Positions 8,933 to 15,625 of a DNA stretch of 64,000 nucleotides are shown here, piece after piece. This DNA comes from Microbacterium protaetiae. Lineage in GTDB: Bacteria > Actinomycetota > Actinomycetes > Actinomycetales > Microbacteriaceae. The notes beneath the pieces were generated by a model. It was not told the origin of the DNA, did no database searches, and was given only the letters and a program-made list of their open reading frames with translations. The position numbers and the translations under genes are program-made. The stretch spans positions 2,976,001 to 3,040,000 of the forward strand of contig NZ_CP035494.1 in the NCBI RefSeq assembly GCF_004135285.1, in the 5' to 3' direction. The stretch's first letter is position 1, and every line of letters starts with the position of its first letter.

Positions 8933-9214
8933 GTGATCAGATCGTTCGGTAGCAAGGAAACCGAACGGCTGTGGCGACGCGAACGTGTGCGCTCGATCGA
9001 TCCGGGGATCCATCGGGTCGCGCTGCGCAAGTTGCGTCAGGTCGGATCCGCTGAGTCGCTCGATGACCTCCGCGTCCCATCCGGCAACCGGCTCGAAGCG
9101 CTGAAACGTGACAGGGTTGGCCAGCACGGCATCAGGATCAACGACCAGTGGCGGATCTGCTTCGTGTGGACGCCCGCCGGACCGGAGGAGGTGGAGATCG
9201 TTGACTATCACTGA
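8933..9214 (+). CDS. higB: HigB/RelE-superfamily toxin of a type II toxin-antitoxin pair
   Basis: A 93-residue toxin of the RelE/ParE superfamily, HigB branch. It matches the family almost end to end: MIRSFGSKETERLWRRERVR, VALRKLRQV, LRVPSGNRLEALKRDR, IRINDQWRICFVW and the terminal VEIVDYH. HigB toxins are ribosome-dependent mRNA endonucleases. Toxin precedes antitoxin, as in other higBA loci. The GTG start at 8933 is 6 nt after a TACAGT box, so translation is probably leaderless. The gene overlaps higA by 14 bp. Confidence 0.92.
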   Translation: MIRSFGSKETERLWRRERVRSIDPGIHRVALRKLRQVGSAESLDDLRVPSGNRLEALKRDRVGQHGIRINDQWRICFVWTPAGPEEVEIVDYH

Positions 9215-9503
9215 CAAGATTCCCCCGATTCACCCGGGCGAGGTCCTCATGGAAGATTTCATTGAGGGCTTCGAGATTACTCAGAACAAGCTCGCGGTCG
9301 CCATCGGCGTGCCGCCACGCCGCATCAACGAGATCGTGCACGGTAAGCGCGGGATCACGGCCGATACGGCACTCCGTTTGGAGCGCTACTTCGGTGTCTC
9401 GGCGCAGTTTTGGCTCAACCTGCAGACGCGCTACGAGTTGGACCTTGCCGAGGATCGGATCGCCGAGCAGATCGCCGCGATCACCCCGCTGAAGGTTGCG
9501 TGA
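9201..9503 (+). CDS. higA: HigA-type HTH antitoxin
   Basis: A 100-residue antitoxin with an N-terminal IPPIHPGEVL motif typical of HigA and an XRE helix-turn-helix: ITQNKLAVAIGVPPRRINEI, then RGITADTALRLERYFGVSAQFWLNLQ. It should neutralise HigB and repress the operon through the upstream dyad. I chose the TTG at 9201-9203 because the conserved IHPGE segment lies before the first ATG (9249) and a strong GGAGGAGG site sits upstream. It overlaps higB, and its stop overlaps the GTG of the Nudix gene. Confidence 0.9.
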   Translation: MTITDKIPPIHPGEVLMEDFIEGFEITQNKLAVAIGVPPRRINEIVHGKRGITADTALRLERYFGVSAQFWLNLQTRYELDLAEDRIAEQIAAITPLKVA

Positions 9504-9955
9504 GCGGGGGCCCGGAACGCCGACTCGTTCGCAAGGTCGTCGGCTACGTCATGCGTGACCAGGAGCTGCTCGTCTTCACTCACGATGATGTCCCGCTCGA
9601 GATTGCGGGAGTCCAGGTGCCAGCCGGGACGATCGAGAAGGAGGAAGCGCCAGACGCCGCAGTCGTGCGTGAGGTACTGGAAGAGACTGGTCTTGCTCTT
9701 CGCGTCGTCAGATCCCTGGGTACGGCGCGATACGACATACGGCCCTCGAAACCCGAAGTGCACGAGCGGCATTTCTTCCAACTGGCGCCTGTGGAGGATG
9801 ATCTACCCGAGCGATGGTCTGCCGGTGAGGAATATCCTTCCGATGGCGGTGATGTTCAGCGGTGGACGTTCCGCTGGATTCCATTCGAACAGGCTCACGT
9901 GCTGTGTGCGGGGTTCGGAGCGCGTCTCGGCGAGATTGTCCCGGACACCCAGTGA
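9500..9955 (+). CDS. Nudix hydrolase coupled to higBA
   Basis: A 151-residue Nudix hydrolase. The Nudix box is intact: G, five residues, E, seven residues, REVLEETGL, giving all catalytic Glu residues. Such enzymes cleave nucleoside diphosphate-X compounds; the substrate cannot be inferred. The GTG at 9500 overlaps the higA stop in a GTGA arrangement, so the gene is translationally coupled and forms a three-gene operon with the toxin-antitoxin pair. A fragment resembling its N-terminal region lies at 13711-13765, after another ychF-tail copy. Confidence 0.85.
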   Translation: MSGGPERRLVRKVVGYVMRDQELLVFTHDDVPLEIAGVQVPAGTIEKEEAPDAAVVREVLEETGLALRVVRSLGTARYDIRPSKPEVHERHFFQLAPVEDDLPERWSAGEEYPSDGGDVQRWTFRWIPFEQAHVLCAGFGARLGEIVPDTQ

Positions 9956-9957
9956 TA

Positions 9958-9999
9958 CCGCTAATCGTGACGTAACCCGGTGGAGCTCCGGGTTGACGT
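9958..9999 (+). repeat. ychF-tail repeat, copy D (degenerate)
   Basis: Starting 3 bp after the Nudix stop, it aligns with copy F over about 45 bp: both read ccgctaa, then tgacgtaac, then cggtggag. Translation gives VELRVDV-stop, a decayed form of VEFRFNV. It is cut off by the IS element at 10004. Confidence 0.6.
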
Positions 10000-10003
10000 C
10001 TAG

Positions 10004-11006
10004 ATGAGTGAGTCCGATTGTCTTTAGTGGTCGTAGGCGATGAGGGATCTCTTTGAGGGTGCGCCTGTGAGCCAGTTGTGCCAGATGCCGGCGGCGAGGG
10101 CGAGTAGGCGGGCCGCGACGCGGGAGTAGACGCCGGCGACGGTTCGGCCGCCGTGTTCTTCGAGTGTGAGCTGGCCCTTCAATGTGTCGAACACGGACTC
10201 GACCCATTGCCGGATGCCGCCGAGTTTCCCGAAACGTTTGTGCTCGTCCTTGCGGTCTGGACGGATCAGGTGAGCGCCCAGCTCCTCGGTGACGAACGTC
10301 TCAAACTGGCGGCCGGCGAAGCCCTTGTCGCCGACGATCACCTGCCCGGGTGCGATCAGGTGCCGATCGTGACGCAGCAGCTGCTCGGTGACTTCTCGCT
10401 CTCCGATCTTCGGGTTGGCCAGCCCCCAGATGATCGGCATCCCCTCTGGCGTGCAGATCAGGTAGAGCCGGAATCCCCAGAAGAACCGGGAGTGGGAGGC
10501 GCAGTACCCGTAGCCGGCATGCCCGGCCAGATCGGAGCGTTTCACTGTCTCCCGGGACTTGCCGCAAGGGACCGGTGTGGAATCGACAAGCCGGGTCACC
10601 TCACCGAAGGTAGGGGTATCGCGGGCCAGCTCGGTGATCACAGCGGAGAGCAGTCCGGTCGCCTGACGGACGCGTTTGCCCCACCCGGACTGGGCGGGCA
10701 GGTTCGGGAACATGCCCCGCAGGTGTGCGCGGGCGTAACGGATCCACTTCCTGTCGGACGCGATGCCCAGCAGGTGCTGCGCGACCAGTAGACACAGCAA
10801 CTCGACATCGTTGAGCGCGGGCTTACGACCCGGCCGGTGGTCCCTGGTGAACCCGAGCGCCGGGAGAATCCGGTCATCGAGGTGCACGTAGAGTGTGACA
10901 AGGAGGGTGTTGAGCTCGGTTTTCACACATTGGGGTTAACACCCTCCGCCCCTCGTTAACAGCGCCCACGCCGATCAACGACGATCAACCAATAGGACTC
11001 ACTCAT
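10004..11006. mobile_element. IS982-family insertion sequence, complete
   Basis: A 1003-bp element bounded by inverted repeats. The left end (10004-10020) reads atgagtgagtccgattg, and the reverse complement of the right end (10990-11006) matches it with one mismatch. CTAG flanks both ends (10000-10003 and 11007-11010) and is either a 4-bp target duplication or part of the palindrome. One transposase gene fills it. It sits between ychF-tail copies D and E. Confidence 0.85.
10024..10926 (-). CDS. IS982-family transposase (DDE)
   Basis: A full-length 300-residue transposase. Catalytic positions can be seen: Asp in RLVDSTPVPCGKSRETV, Asp in VIVGDKGFAGRQFE and Glu in QWVESVFDTLKGQLTLEEH. The segment SDLAGHAGYGYCASHSRFFW and the ending SLIAYDH are typical of actinobacterial IS982 members. 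There is no frameshift or stop, so the element may be active. ATG start near the right end of the IS. Confidence 0.92.
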   Translation of the reverse strand: MKTELNTLLVTLYVHLDDRILPALGFTRDHRPGRKPALNDVELLCLLVAQHLLGIASDRKWIRYARAHLRGMFPNLPAQSGWGKRVRQATGLLSAVITELARDTPTFGEVTRLVDSTPVPCGKSRETVKRSDLAGHAGYGYCASHSRFFWGFRLYLICTPEGMPIIWGLANPKIGEREVTEQLLRHDRHLIAPGQVIVGDKGFAGRQFETFVTEELGAHLIRPDRKDEHKRFGKLGGIRQWVESVFDTLKGQLTLEEHGGRTVAGVYSRVAARLLALAAGIWHNWLTGAPSKRSLIAYDH

Positions 11007-11010
11007 CTAG

Positions 11011-11030
11011 TCGCGTTCCGGTTCAACATC
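11011..11030 (+). repeat. ychF-tail repeat, copy E (degenerate)
   Basis: Directly after the IS right end, tcgcgttccggttcaacatc reads VAFRFNI, resembling the YchF ending VEFRFNV but without a stop codon. If the IS and one CTAG are removed, copies D and E become adjacent. Confidence 0.45.
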
Positions 11031-11033
11031 TCG

Positions 11034-11423
11034 TCAGCCGACGGCTTGCACGACCTGCATCAGATGTCCGTCGAGGTCCTCGACCCACGCGATGAGCAGG
11101 CGACCGAGCCATGCCTCCGGCGTCTTGATCGGCTTTGCGCCGAGTTCGACGAGCCGCGCATAGCCAGCACGAACGTCGTCAGTCCAGAGGATCACAGCTG
11201 CGCGCTGGCCTTCAGTGACCGGGTCGAGGCCGTGGTCGTTGCGCGTGCTCGATTCGGCGGCGAGGCCGAGCCGGTATCCGTCGAGGACGAGATCGACGTG
11301 GATCGGGGTACCTGCTGTTGGCGTGCGAAACGCCTCCTCGAAGCCGAGCGCGGTATAGAAGACCAGTGCACGATCGATATCACGCGTGAACAGGACGATC
11401 TGAGGAGTCCGGAAAAGGCTCAT
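11034..11423 (-). CDS. VOC-superfamily (glyoxalase/bleomycin-resistance-like) protein
   Basis: A 129-residue single-domain vicinal-oxygen-chelate protein. It opens MSLFRTPQIVLFTRDIDRAL with FYTALGFEE, and ends with AWVEDLDGHLMQVVQ, the usual beta-alpha-beta-beta-beta pair with a C-terminal D-x-x-G-H element. The frame is open to 11618, but family alignment and the ATG at 11423 fix the start. Function (dioxygenase, isomerase or drug binding) cannot be told. It lies immediately after ychF-tail copy E. Confidence 0.8.
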   Translation of the reverse strand: MSLFRTPQIVLFTRDIDRALVFYTALGFEEAFRTPTAGTPIHVDLVLDGYRLGLAAESSTRNDHGLDPVTEGQRAAVILWTDDVRAGYARLVELGAKPIKTPEAWLGRLLIAWVEDLDGHLMQVVQAVG

Positions 11424-11705
11424 CCATCGAGTCTGGATTGGCCCGTCAGGTGCTGCAACTGAACGGTGCGCTCGAGAGAGATACGGGTACCATGACCATT
11501 TCGTCCGCGCACGGCAACGTGAAGTTGCCGTATGACATTCCGAGGCTCCCACGTGTCCTGGCCGCGCAACCACGGGGCTCCGCTCGTCCCGGGGAGTGGT
11601 ACGAAGCCGCCCAGGCATTCGGCCGTCAAATGCGGAGAGGTCTTCCGCAATCGATGCTTACTGCACCGAAGAGTGCCCACAGGGCTCGGGGTGTCTTGTT
11701 GCCGG
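11424..11705. other. Intergenic stretch, nothing recognised
   Basis: This 282-bp stretch lies between the VOC and YCII genes. Open frames cross it on both strands, but none has a credible start with family resemblance. It may contain remnants of acquired DNA. Confidence 0.4.
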
Positions 11706-12062
11706 TCACTCCTCATCCCACGGCAGTCTCACCTGCGGCAGGATGTAGATCCGGCCGAGGGTCGCGACCGGATGCTTCGTCATGTACTCGGCGGCCTCGT
11801 CGATCGAATCGGCGGTGATGAGATCGTAGCCGGCGAACCACTCCTTGAACTCTGGGAACGGGCCGTCGGTGATCAGGGCTCGGCCGTCACGGACGACGAC
11901 GGACTTCGCCTGCTCGGGACCCGCGACAGGTGCCCCCTCGCCGAGACGTCCCGCCGCTTCGCCCTCGGCAGCCCAGCGTTCGAGCATCGCCTGGTCCTCG
12001 GACTGGGTCAGATCGGTGCCGGTGGGGTCGGACATGTGAATGACGAGGTACTTGCTGCTCAT
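11706..12062 (-). CDS. YCII-related (DGPF) protein partnered with the ECF sigma factor
   Basis: A 118-residue YCII/DGPF-domain protein: MSSKYLVIHMSD at the start, the hallmark LITDGPFPEFKEWFAGYDLI in the middle, and EVRPLPWDE-like end (here VRLPWDEE). DGPF proteins are typically encoded beside ECF sigma factors of group ECF42. Here the ATG overlaps the sigma-factor stop as ATGA, so the two are translationally coupled. Function is unknown. Confidence 0.88.
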   Translation of the reverse strand: MSSKYLVIHMSDPTGTDLTQSEDQAMLERWAAEGEAAGRLGEGAPVAGPEQAKSVVVRDGRALITDGPFPEFKEWFAGYDLITADSIDEAAEYMTKHPVATLGRIYILPQVRLPWDEE

Positions 12063-13333
12063 GAGAGTTCTCCATTCGATGGTGCGAGCTGATTTCGTCG
12101 GCGGATGAGGTGAGCAGTCTCGGCGGTGTTCCCGGCCAGATCGATTGCGCGGTCATAGGCCGCTCGGGCGTCGGCGGAGCGGCCGGTCGCGCGCAGCAGT
12201 TCCGCACGGGTGACGTGGAAGGCATGGTGGCCGTCGAGCTTGTCGGTGAGTCGGTCGACGATCGCGAGAGCGAGGTCGGGTGAATCGTGCTCGGAGAGCG
12301 CGATGGCCTTATTGAGGGTGACGAGTGGACTCGGGTCGATCTCCTCGAGCCGGGAGTAAAGGCTCGCGATGCGCGCCCAGTCGGTGTCACGCGGATGCGG
12401 GGCGGTGACGTGGGCGGCATTGATCTCCGCGAGCAGCCGGTACCTGCCCGAGGGCTCATCAACCTCCCGTGATCCGAGCAATTGCAGACCCTCAGCGATC
12501 AGCTCTCGGTCCCAGGACCCACGATCCTGCTCATCGAGCCGCACCAGCTCACCGTCGGCCGAGACACGGGCCTGAGAGCGGGCGTCGGTGAGCAGCATCA
12601 ACGCGAGCAGACCGACCACCTCGGCATCGTCAGGCCGCAGTCCATGTGCGAGCCGAGTGAGGCGGATCCCCTCGGCGGTCAGATCGCGCCGGATCGCGGG
12701 CGTGTCGGGACCGGAAGCGAGGTATCCCTCGTTGAAGACGAGGTACAGCACCACGAGGACGGCATCGATGCGCGCGGGGAGGTCCTCCGCCGCGGGGATC
12801 GCGAAGGGGATGCCGGCCGCCTTGATCTTCGCCTTGGCCCGGCTGATCCGCTGACCCATGGTCGTGTCCTGCACGAGGAACGCATGGGCGATCTCGGCGA
12901 CGGTGAGCCCGCCGACGATCCTCAAGGTCAGCGCGACGCGCGCGTCGAGCGAGAGTGCCGGATGGCAGCAGATGAACAGCAGCCGAAGCCGATCATCCTC
13001 GATGGCGCCGGTCGGGGCGGAGGGTTCCGGATCGTGCAGCAGCAGCGCCTCCCGGTGCTTCTCGTCTCGACGCGCTTCACGTCGCAGCCGGTCGATCGCC
13101 CTGCGATTCGCTGTCGTGGTCACCCACCCGGCAGGGTTCGGCGGTATGCCGTGTGCCGGCCAGTGCTCGACGGCGGCCGCGAACGCCTCCGCGGTCATCT
13201 CCTCGGCCAGGTCGAGGTCTCCGAACCGCCGCGTGAGTCCCGCGACGATCCGCGCCCACTCCTCGCGATGCGTGCGCGTGATCACCGTCGCGACATCCCG
13301 AGTGTCGTCCCGGGGTTCGGGCATGGTCATCAT
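12059..13333 (-). CDS. ECF RNA polymerase sigma factor with long C-terminal extension (ECF42 type)
   Basis: A 424-residue extracytoplasmic-function sigma factor. The sigma-2 region is near residues 20-90 (RRFGDLDLAEEMTAEAFAAA) and sigma-4 around 120-180 (TLRIVGGLTVAEIAHAFLV). A C-terminal extension of about 220 residues is helical and TPR-like, as in ECF42. In that group the extension is reported to be needed for activity, and no classical anti-sigma factor is linked. MTMPEP at 13330 is an alternative start. Upstream is a 61-residue gene, downstream the coupled YCII gene. Confidence 0.88.
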   Translation of the reverse strand: MMTMPEPRDDTRDVATVITRTHREEWARIVAGLTRRFGDLDLAEEMTAEAFAAAVEHWPAHGIPPNPAGWVTTTANRRAIDRLRREARRDEKHREALLLHDPEPSAPTGAIEDDRLRLLFICCHPALSLDARVALTLRIVGGLTVAEIAHAFLVQDTTMGQRISRAKAKIKAAGIPFAIPAAEDLPARIDAVLVVLYLVFNEGYLASGPDTPAIRRDLTAEGIRLTRLAHGLRPDDAEVVGLLALMLLTDARSQARVSADGELVRLDEQDRGSWDRELIAEGLQLLGSREVDEPSGRYRLLAEINAAHVTAPHPRDTDWARIASLYSRLEEIDPSPLVTLNKAIALSEHDSPDLALAIVDRLTDKLDGHHAFHVTRAELLRATGRSADARAAYDRAIDLAGNTAETAHLIRRRNQLAPSNGELS

Positions 13334-13366
13334 CTCCTCGTTACATCTGCTCTTCGAGCGGGTCGT

Positions 13367-13552
13367 TCAGCTTTCGACAGTCTTCCGGAAAAGCCGCAGA
13401 ATCGGAGTGCGGTCGGAAGACTTCCGCAGCGGGACCTCGGCCTTGGCGGCCGCCCTGCGTTCAGCGGCAACGCGACGCCGCTCCGCCTCGACCATGGCCC
13501 GCTGGATCTCGGCCTGGTGGTGGGTGATCGTCCACATCGGATCGATATACAT
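13367..13552 (-). CDS. Small basic hypothetical protein upstream of the sigma factor
   Basis: A 61-residue candidate: MYIDPMWTITHHQAEIQRAM, then a strongly basic helix rich in Arg/Ala and KSSDRTPILRLFRKTVES. It ends 33 bp before the sigma-factor start on the same strand, so it would be the first gene of that operon. No family recognised. It is short, hence moderate confidence. Confidence 0.45.
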   Translation of the reverse strand: MYIDPMWTITHHQAEIQRAMVEAERRRVAAERRAAAKAEVPLRKSSDRTPILRLFRKTVES

Positions 13553-13664
13553 GGAGGATGCCCTTCCTGATCGGGCCGGAATCGTTGCATCCCGGCTATC
13601 AGGACCACGAACGGGCGCGGCATATTTCGACACCGGCTTGACAGGTTGTGCCCGCTCGCAGGCG

Positions 13665-13713
13665 CACACCGCTAACGCTGACGTAACGCGGTGGAGTTCC
13701 GCTTCAACGTGTG
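13665..13713 (+). repeat. ychF-tail repeat, copy F (native-type ending)
   Basis: It contains gtggagttccgcttcaacgt and reads VEFRFNV followed by TGA, the canonical YchF ending, after only a few unrelated codons. Upstream bases match copy D. It is the most distal copy, 6.4 kb from ychF. Confidence 0.7.
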
Positions 13714-13765
13714 ACCGGACGCCCGAGCTGCTCGTCTTCACCCACGATGACGCGATCGAGCGTAA
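13711..13765 (+). pseudogene. Fragment resembling the Nudix gene N-terminus
   Basis: Directly after copy F, the sequence translates as PELLVFTHDDAIERN. This matches QELLVFTHDDVPLEI near the start of the Nudix protein encoded at 9500-9955, and the DNA shares gagctgctcgtcttcac. There is no Nudix box and no start, so it is a decayed relic of a second copy. Confidence 0.6.
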
Positions 13766-13881
13766 CCAGCAGATCATCGGAGAAGCAGTGCATGGTCACT
13801 GGCGCAGCATCCATCGTCAGCAAGACCGGCACGAACCGGGCCGCGCGAGTGCGCCGATCCTCTGCCACCCGCGGCGCGCTC

Positions 13882-14289
13882 TCAGTCCTCACGCAGGCTG
13901 GTGATCAGTTCTTCCACGTGGCTCCGGATCTCGTCACGGATCTGACGAACGGCCCCGAGGTCGCCGCCGGCAGGGTCGTCGAGCTTCCAGTCCTCGTAGC
14001 GCTTCCCCGGGAAGAACGGGCAGGCATCGCCGCAGCCCATTGTGATCACGACGTCTGAATGCTGTACTGCCTCGGTCGTTATGATCTTGGGATGCTCGGC
14101 AGCGATGTCGATGCCCTGCTCGTTCATCGCGGCGACGACGACGGGATTGATCCGGTCGGCGGGCAGAGAGCCCGCGGAGCGGATCTCTACACGGTCGCCG
14201 GCCAGGTGGCGCAGCCAGCCCGCCGCCATTTGGGATCGGCCGGCGTTGTGAACGCAGACGAACAGCACCGACGGCTTTTTCTCAGTCAT
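13882..14289 (-). CDS. arsC: Arsenate reductase (LMW-phosphatase fold)
   Basis: A 135-residue arsenate reductase of the low-molecular-weight protein tyrosine phosphatase fold. The P-loop CVHNAGRS (residues 12-19) carries the nucleophilic Cys. Further features are the MGCGDACPFFPGKRYEDW segment with redox Cys residues and LDDPAGGDL with the Asp-Pro. It reduces As(V) to As(III), using thioredoxin or mycothiol in actinobacteria. It follows arsM by 71 bp on the same strand, so reduction and methylation are encoded together. Confidence 0.93.
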   Translation of the reverse strand: MTEKKPSVLFVCVHNAGRSQMAAGWLRHLAGDRVEIRSAGSLPADRINPVVVAAMNEQGIDIAAEHPKIITTEAVQHSDVVITMGCGDACPFFPGKRYEDWKLDDPAGGDLGAVRQIRDEIRSHVEELITSLRED

Positions 14290-14360
14290 GGGTCTTTTCG
14301 ATGGGGTCTGTGGATGGGGCGGCGCTGCAGCGCTTACGCAGGCCGGCGTCGGTCATCGGG

Positions 14361-15170
14361 TCAGGCTGCGGCGGGCTTGACCGCGCGGACCAGTGCGGAG
14401 TGCATGCCCGGCGCTGCCTCGTGTGTGAATTCCACTGCCGCGTCGATGAATCCGGCCGCGGCGAGCCCGTCCAGGTACTCGGTGCGCGAGAGCGCACCGG
14501 CGATGCAGCCGACATGGGAGCCGCGCTCGGCGCGCTCGGCCGGGGTGAGGTGGTCCTCCGCAACGACGTCCGAGATGCCGATGCGACCACCGGGCACCAA
14601 GACCCGGAACATCTCGGCGAACACGGTCGGCTTGTCGATGGAAAGGTTGATGACACAGTTCGAGATCACCACATCCACCGCCCCGTCCGGCAGAGGCACG
14701 TCCTCGATGGTGCCTTTGAGGAACTCCACGTTCACGGCACCAGCCTTTGCCTTGTTCGCTTCGGCCAACTCGAGCATTTCGTCGGTCATGTCCACACCGT
14801 AGGCGAAGCCAGTCGGGCCGACGCGGCGTGCCGAGAGCAGCACGTCGATGCCGCCTCCGGAGCCCAGATCGAGTACCTTCTCGCCCTCGTTCAGTCGGGC
14901 GACCATCATCGGGTTGCCGCAGCCCAGTGATGCGGCGACTGCCTCAGCCGGCAACTCGCCCTGCTCGTCTGCCGAGTACAGCGACGCGCCGAAAGCATCG
15001 TCCAGCTCGCCGGAACCGCCGCAGCAGGACGCGTTCTCGCTCGGACTGCAGCAGGATTGATCGGCATCGATCAGGGCCAACGCGTCGCGGTTGCCGCGGG
15101 AGACCGCGGTGGCCGCCGTGGCATACCTGGCCCGCACCCGCTCGCGGGTCTCGTCACCGGTGTCGGTCAT
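14361..15170 (-). CDS. arsM: Arsenite S-adenosylmethionine methyltransferase
   Basis: A 269-residue ArsM-type methyltransferase. N-terminal Cys-rich segments QSCCSPSENASCCGG precede the SAM fold: VLDLGSGGGIDVLLSARRVG (motif I), GVDMTDEMLELA (motif II) and VISNCVINLSIDKP, which contains an As(III)-binding Cys. Later GSHVGCIAGAL supplies another Cys. ATG at 15170 was chosen over an upstream ATG at 15221, which would run through the operator. It probably methylates arsenite made by ArsC. Divergent arsR presumably represses it. Confidence 0.92.
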   Translation of the reverse strand: MTDTGDETRERVRARYATAATAVSRGNRDALALIDADQSCCSPSENASCCGGSGELDDAFGASLYSADEQGELPAEAVAASLGCGNPMMVARLNEGEKVLDLGSGGGIDVLLSARRVGPTGFAYGVDMTDEMLELAEANKAKAGAVNVEFLKGTIEDVPLPDGAVDVVISNCVINLSIDKPTVFAEMFRVLVPGGRIGISDVVAEDHLTPAERAERGSHVGCIAGALSRTEYLDGLAAAGFIDAAVEFTHEAAPGMHSALVRAVKPAAA

Positions 15171-15183
15171 GGTCGTACCTCCT

Positions 15184-15249
15184 ATTGAAGAACGTCGATG
15201 CATCGATCCTGCCGCACCCATCGACGTTCGTCAATGCGTCACCTAGGAT
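15184..15249. promoter_or_regulatory. ArsR operator and arsR promoter between arsM and arsR
   Basis: A long inverted repeat with one mismatch in 16 bp: attgaagaacgtcgat (15184-15199) and atcgacgttcgtcaat (15220-15235). TAGGAT at 15244-15249 is a -10 box ending 7 nt before the arsR ATG. TCGACG in the right half-site is 17 bp upstream of it and could serve as -35. Repressor binding would block both directions. Confidence 0.65.
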
Positions 15250-15256
15250 GAATCTC

Positions 15257-15625
15257 ATGAGCACCAGGACCGAGCTGCCGATCACTCCCGTCGGGATCGC
15301 AGCGTGCTGCTCTCCGCTGACGGCGGGCGTGATCGACGACGCCTCGGCCGCGCAGCTGGCGCGGGTGTTCAAAGCGCTCGGCGACCCCACCCGCGTCCGC
15401 CTCATCTCGCTCATCGCGGCGGCAGAGGGAGCCGAGGCATGCATCTGCGAATTGACCGATCCGGTCGGGCTGAGCCAACCGACGGTTTCCCATCACATGA
15501 GGTTGCTGGTGCAGGCTGGGCTGGTCACGCGTGAGCAGCGCGGCAAGTGGGCGTATTACCGGCTGGTCGGCCAGACATTCAACGCGCTGCGCGAAGCCGT
15601 CACCGTCGGGATTGACGTCGTCTGA
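15257..15625 (+). CDS. arsR: ArsR-family metalloregulator
   Basis: A 122-residue winged-helix repressor. Near the N-terminus Cys17-Cys18 precede the DNA-binding core ARVFKALGDPTRVRLISLI. ACICEL and LSQPTVSHHMRLLVQAGLV form the HTH region. The N-terminal CC plus ACICE cysteines are plausible As(III) ligands. ATG 15257 sits 7 nt after a TAGGAT -10 box; ATG 15248 overlaps that box and is less likely. It is divergent from arsM across a perfect-looking operator. No arsenite efflux gene (arsB/acr3) is in view. Confidence 0.93.
   Translation: MSTRTELPITPVGIAACCSPLTAGVIDDASAAQLARVFKALGDPTRVRLISLIAAAEGAEACICELTDPVGLSQPTVSHHMRLLVQAGLVTREQRGKWAYYRLVGQTFNALREAVTVGIDVV

Larger units (their letters stand above)
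13553..13881. other. Intergenic stretch between the sigma-factor group and arsC
   Basis: These 329 bp contain ychF-tail copy F and a Nudix gene fragment, described separately. Apart from these I see no gene. A TTGACA hexamer lies at 13638-13643 but has no -10 box at normal spacing. Confidence 0.5.

Noticed and set aside
8251..9955. Calling the membrane-anchored gene part of the toxin-antitoxin operon
   Set aside because: It is on the opposite strand and separated by ychF-tail copy C and the higBA operator.
11438..11818. 126-codon plus-strand frame between the VOC and YCII genes
   Set aside because: It runs into the antisense of the YCII gene and lacks a convincing start or motif.
7279..13713. 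Reading the cassette region as a phage or integrative element with its own integrase
   Set aside because: No tyrosine or serine recombinase, excisionase or structural gene is present; the only recombination enzyme is the IS982 transposase, which belongs to its own 1-kb element.
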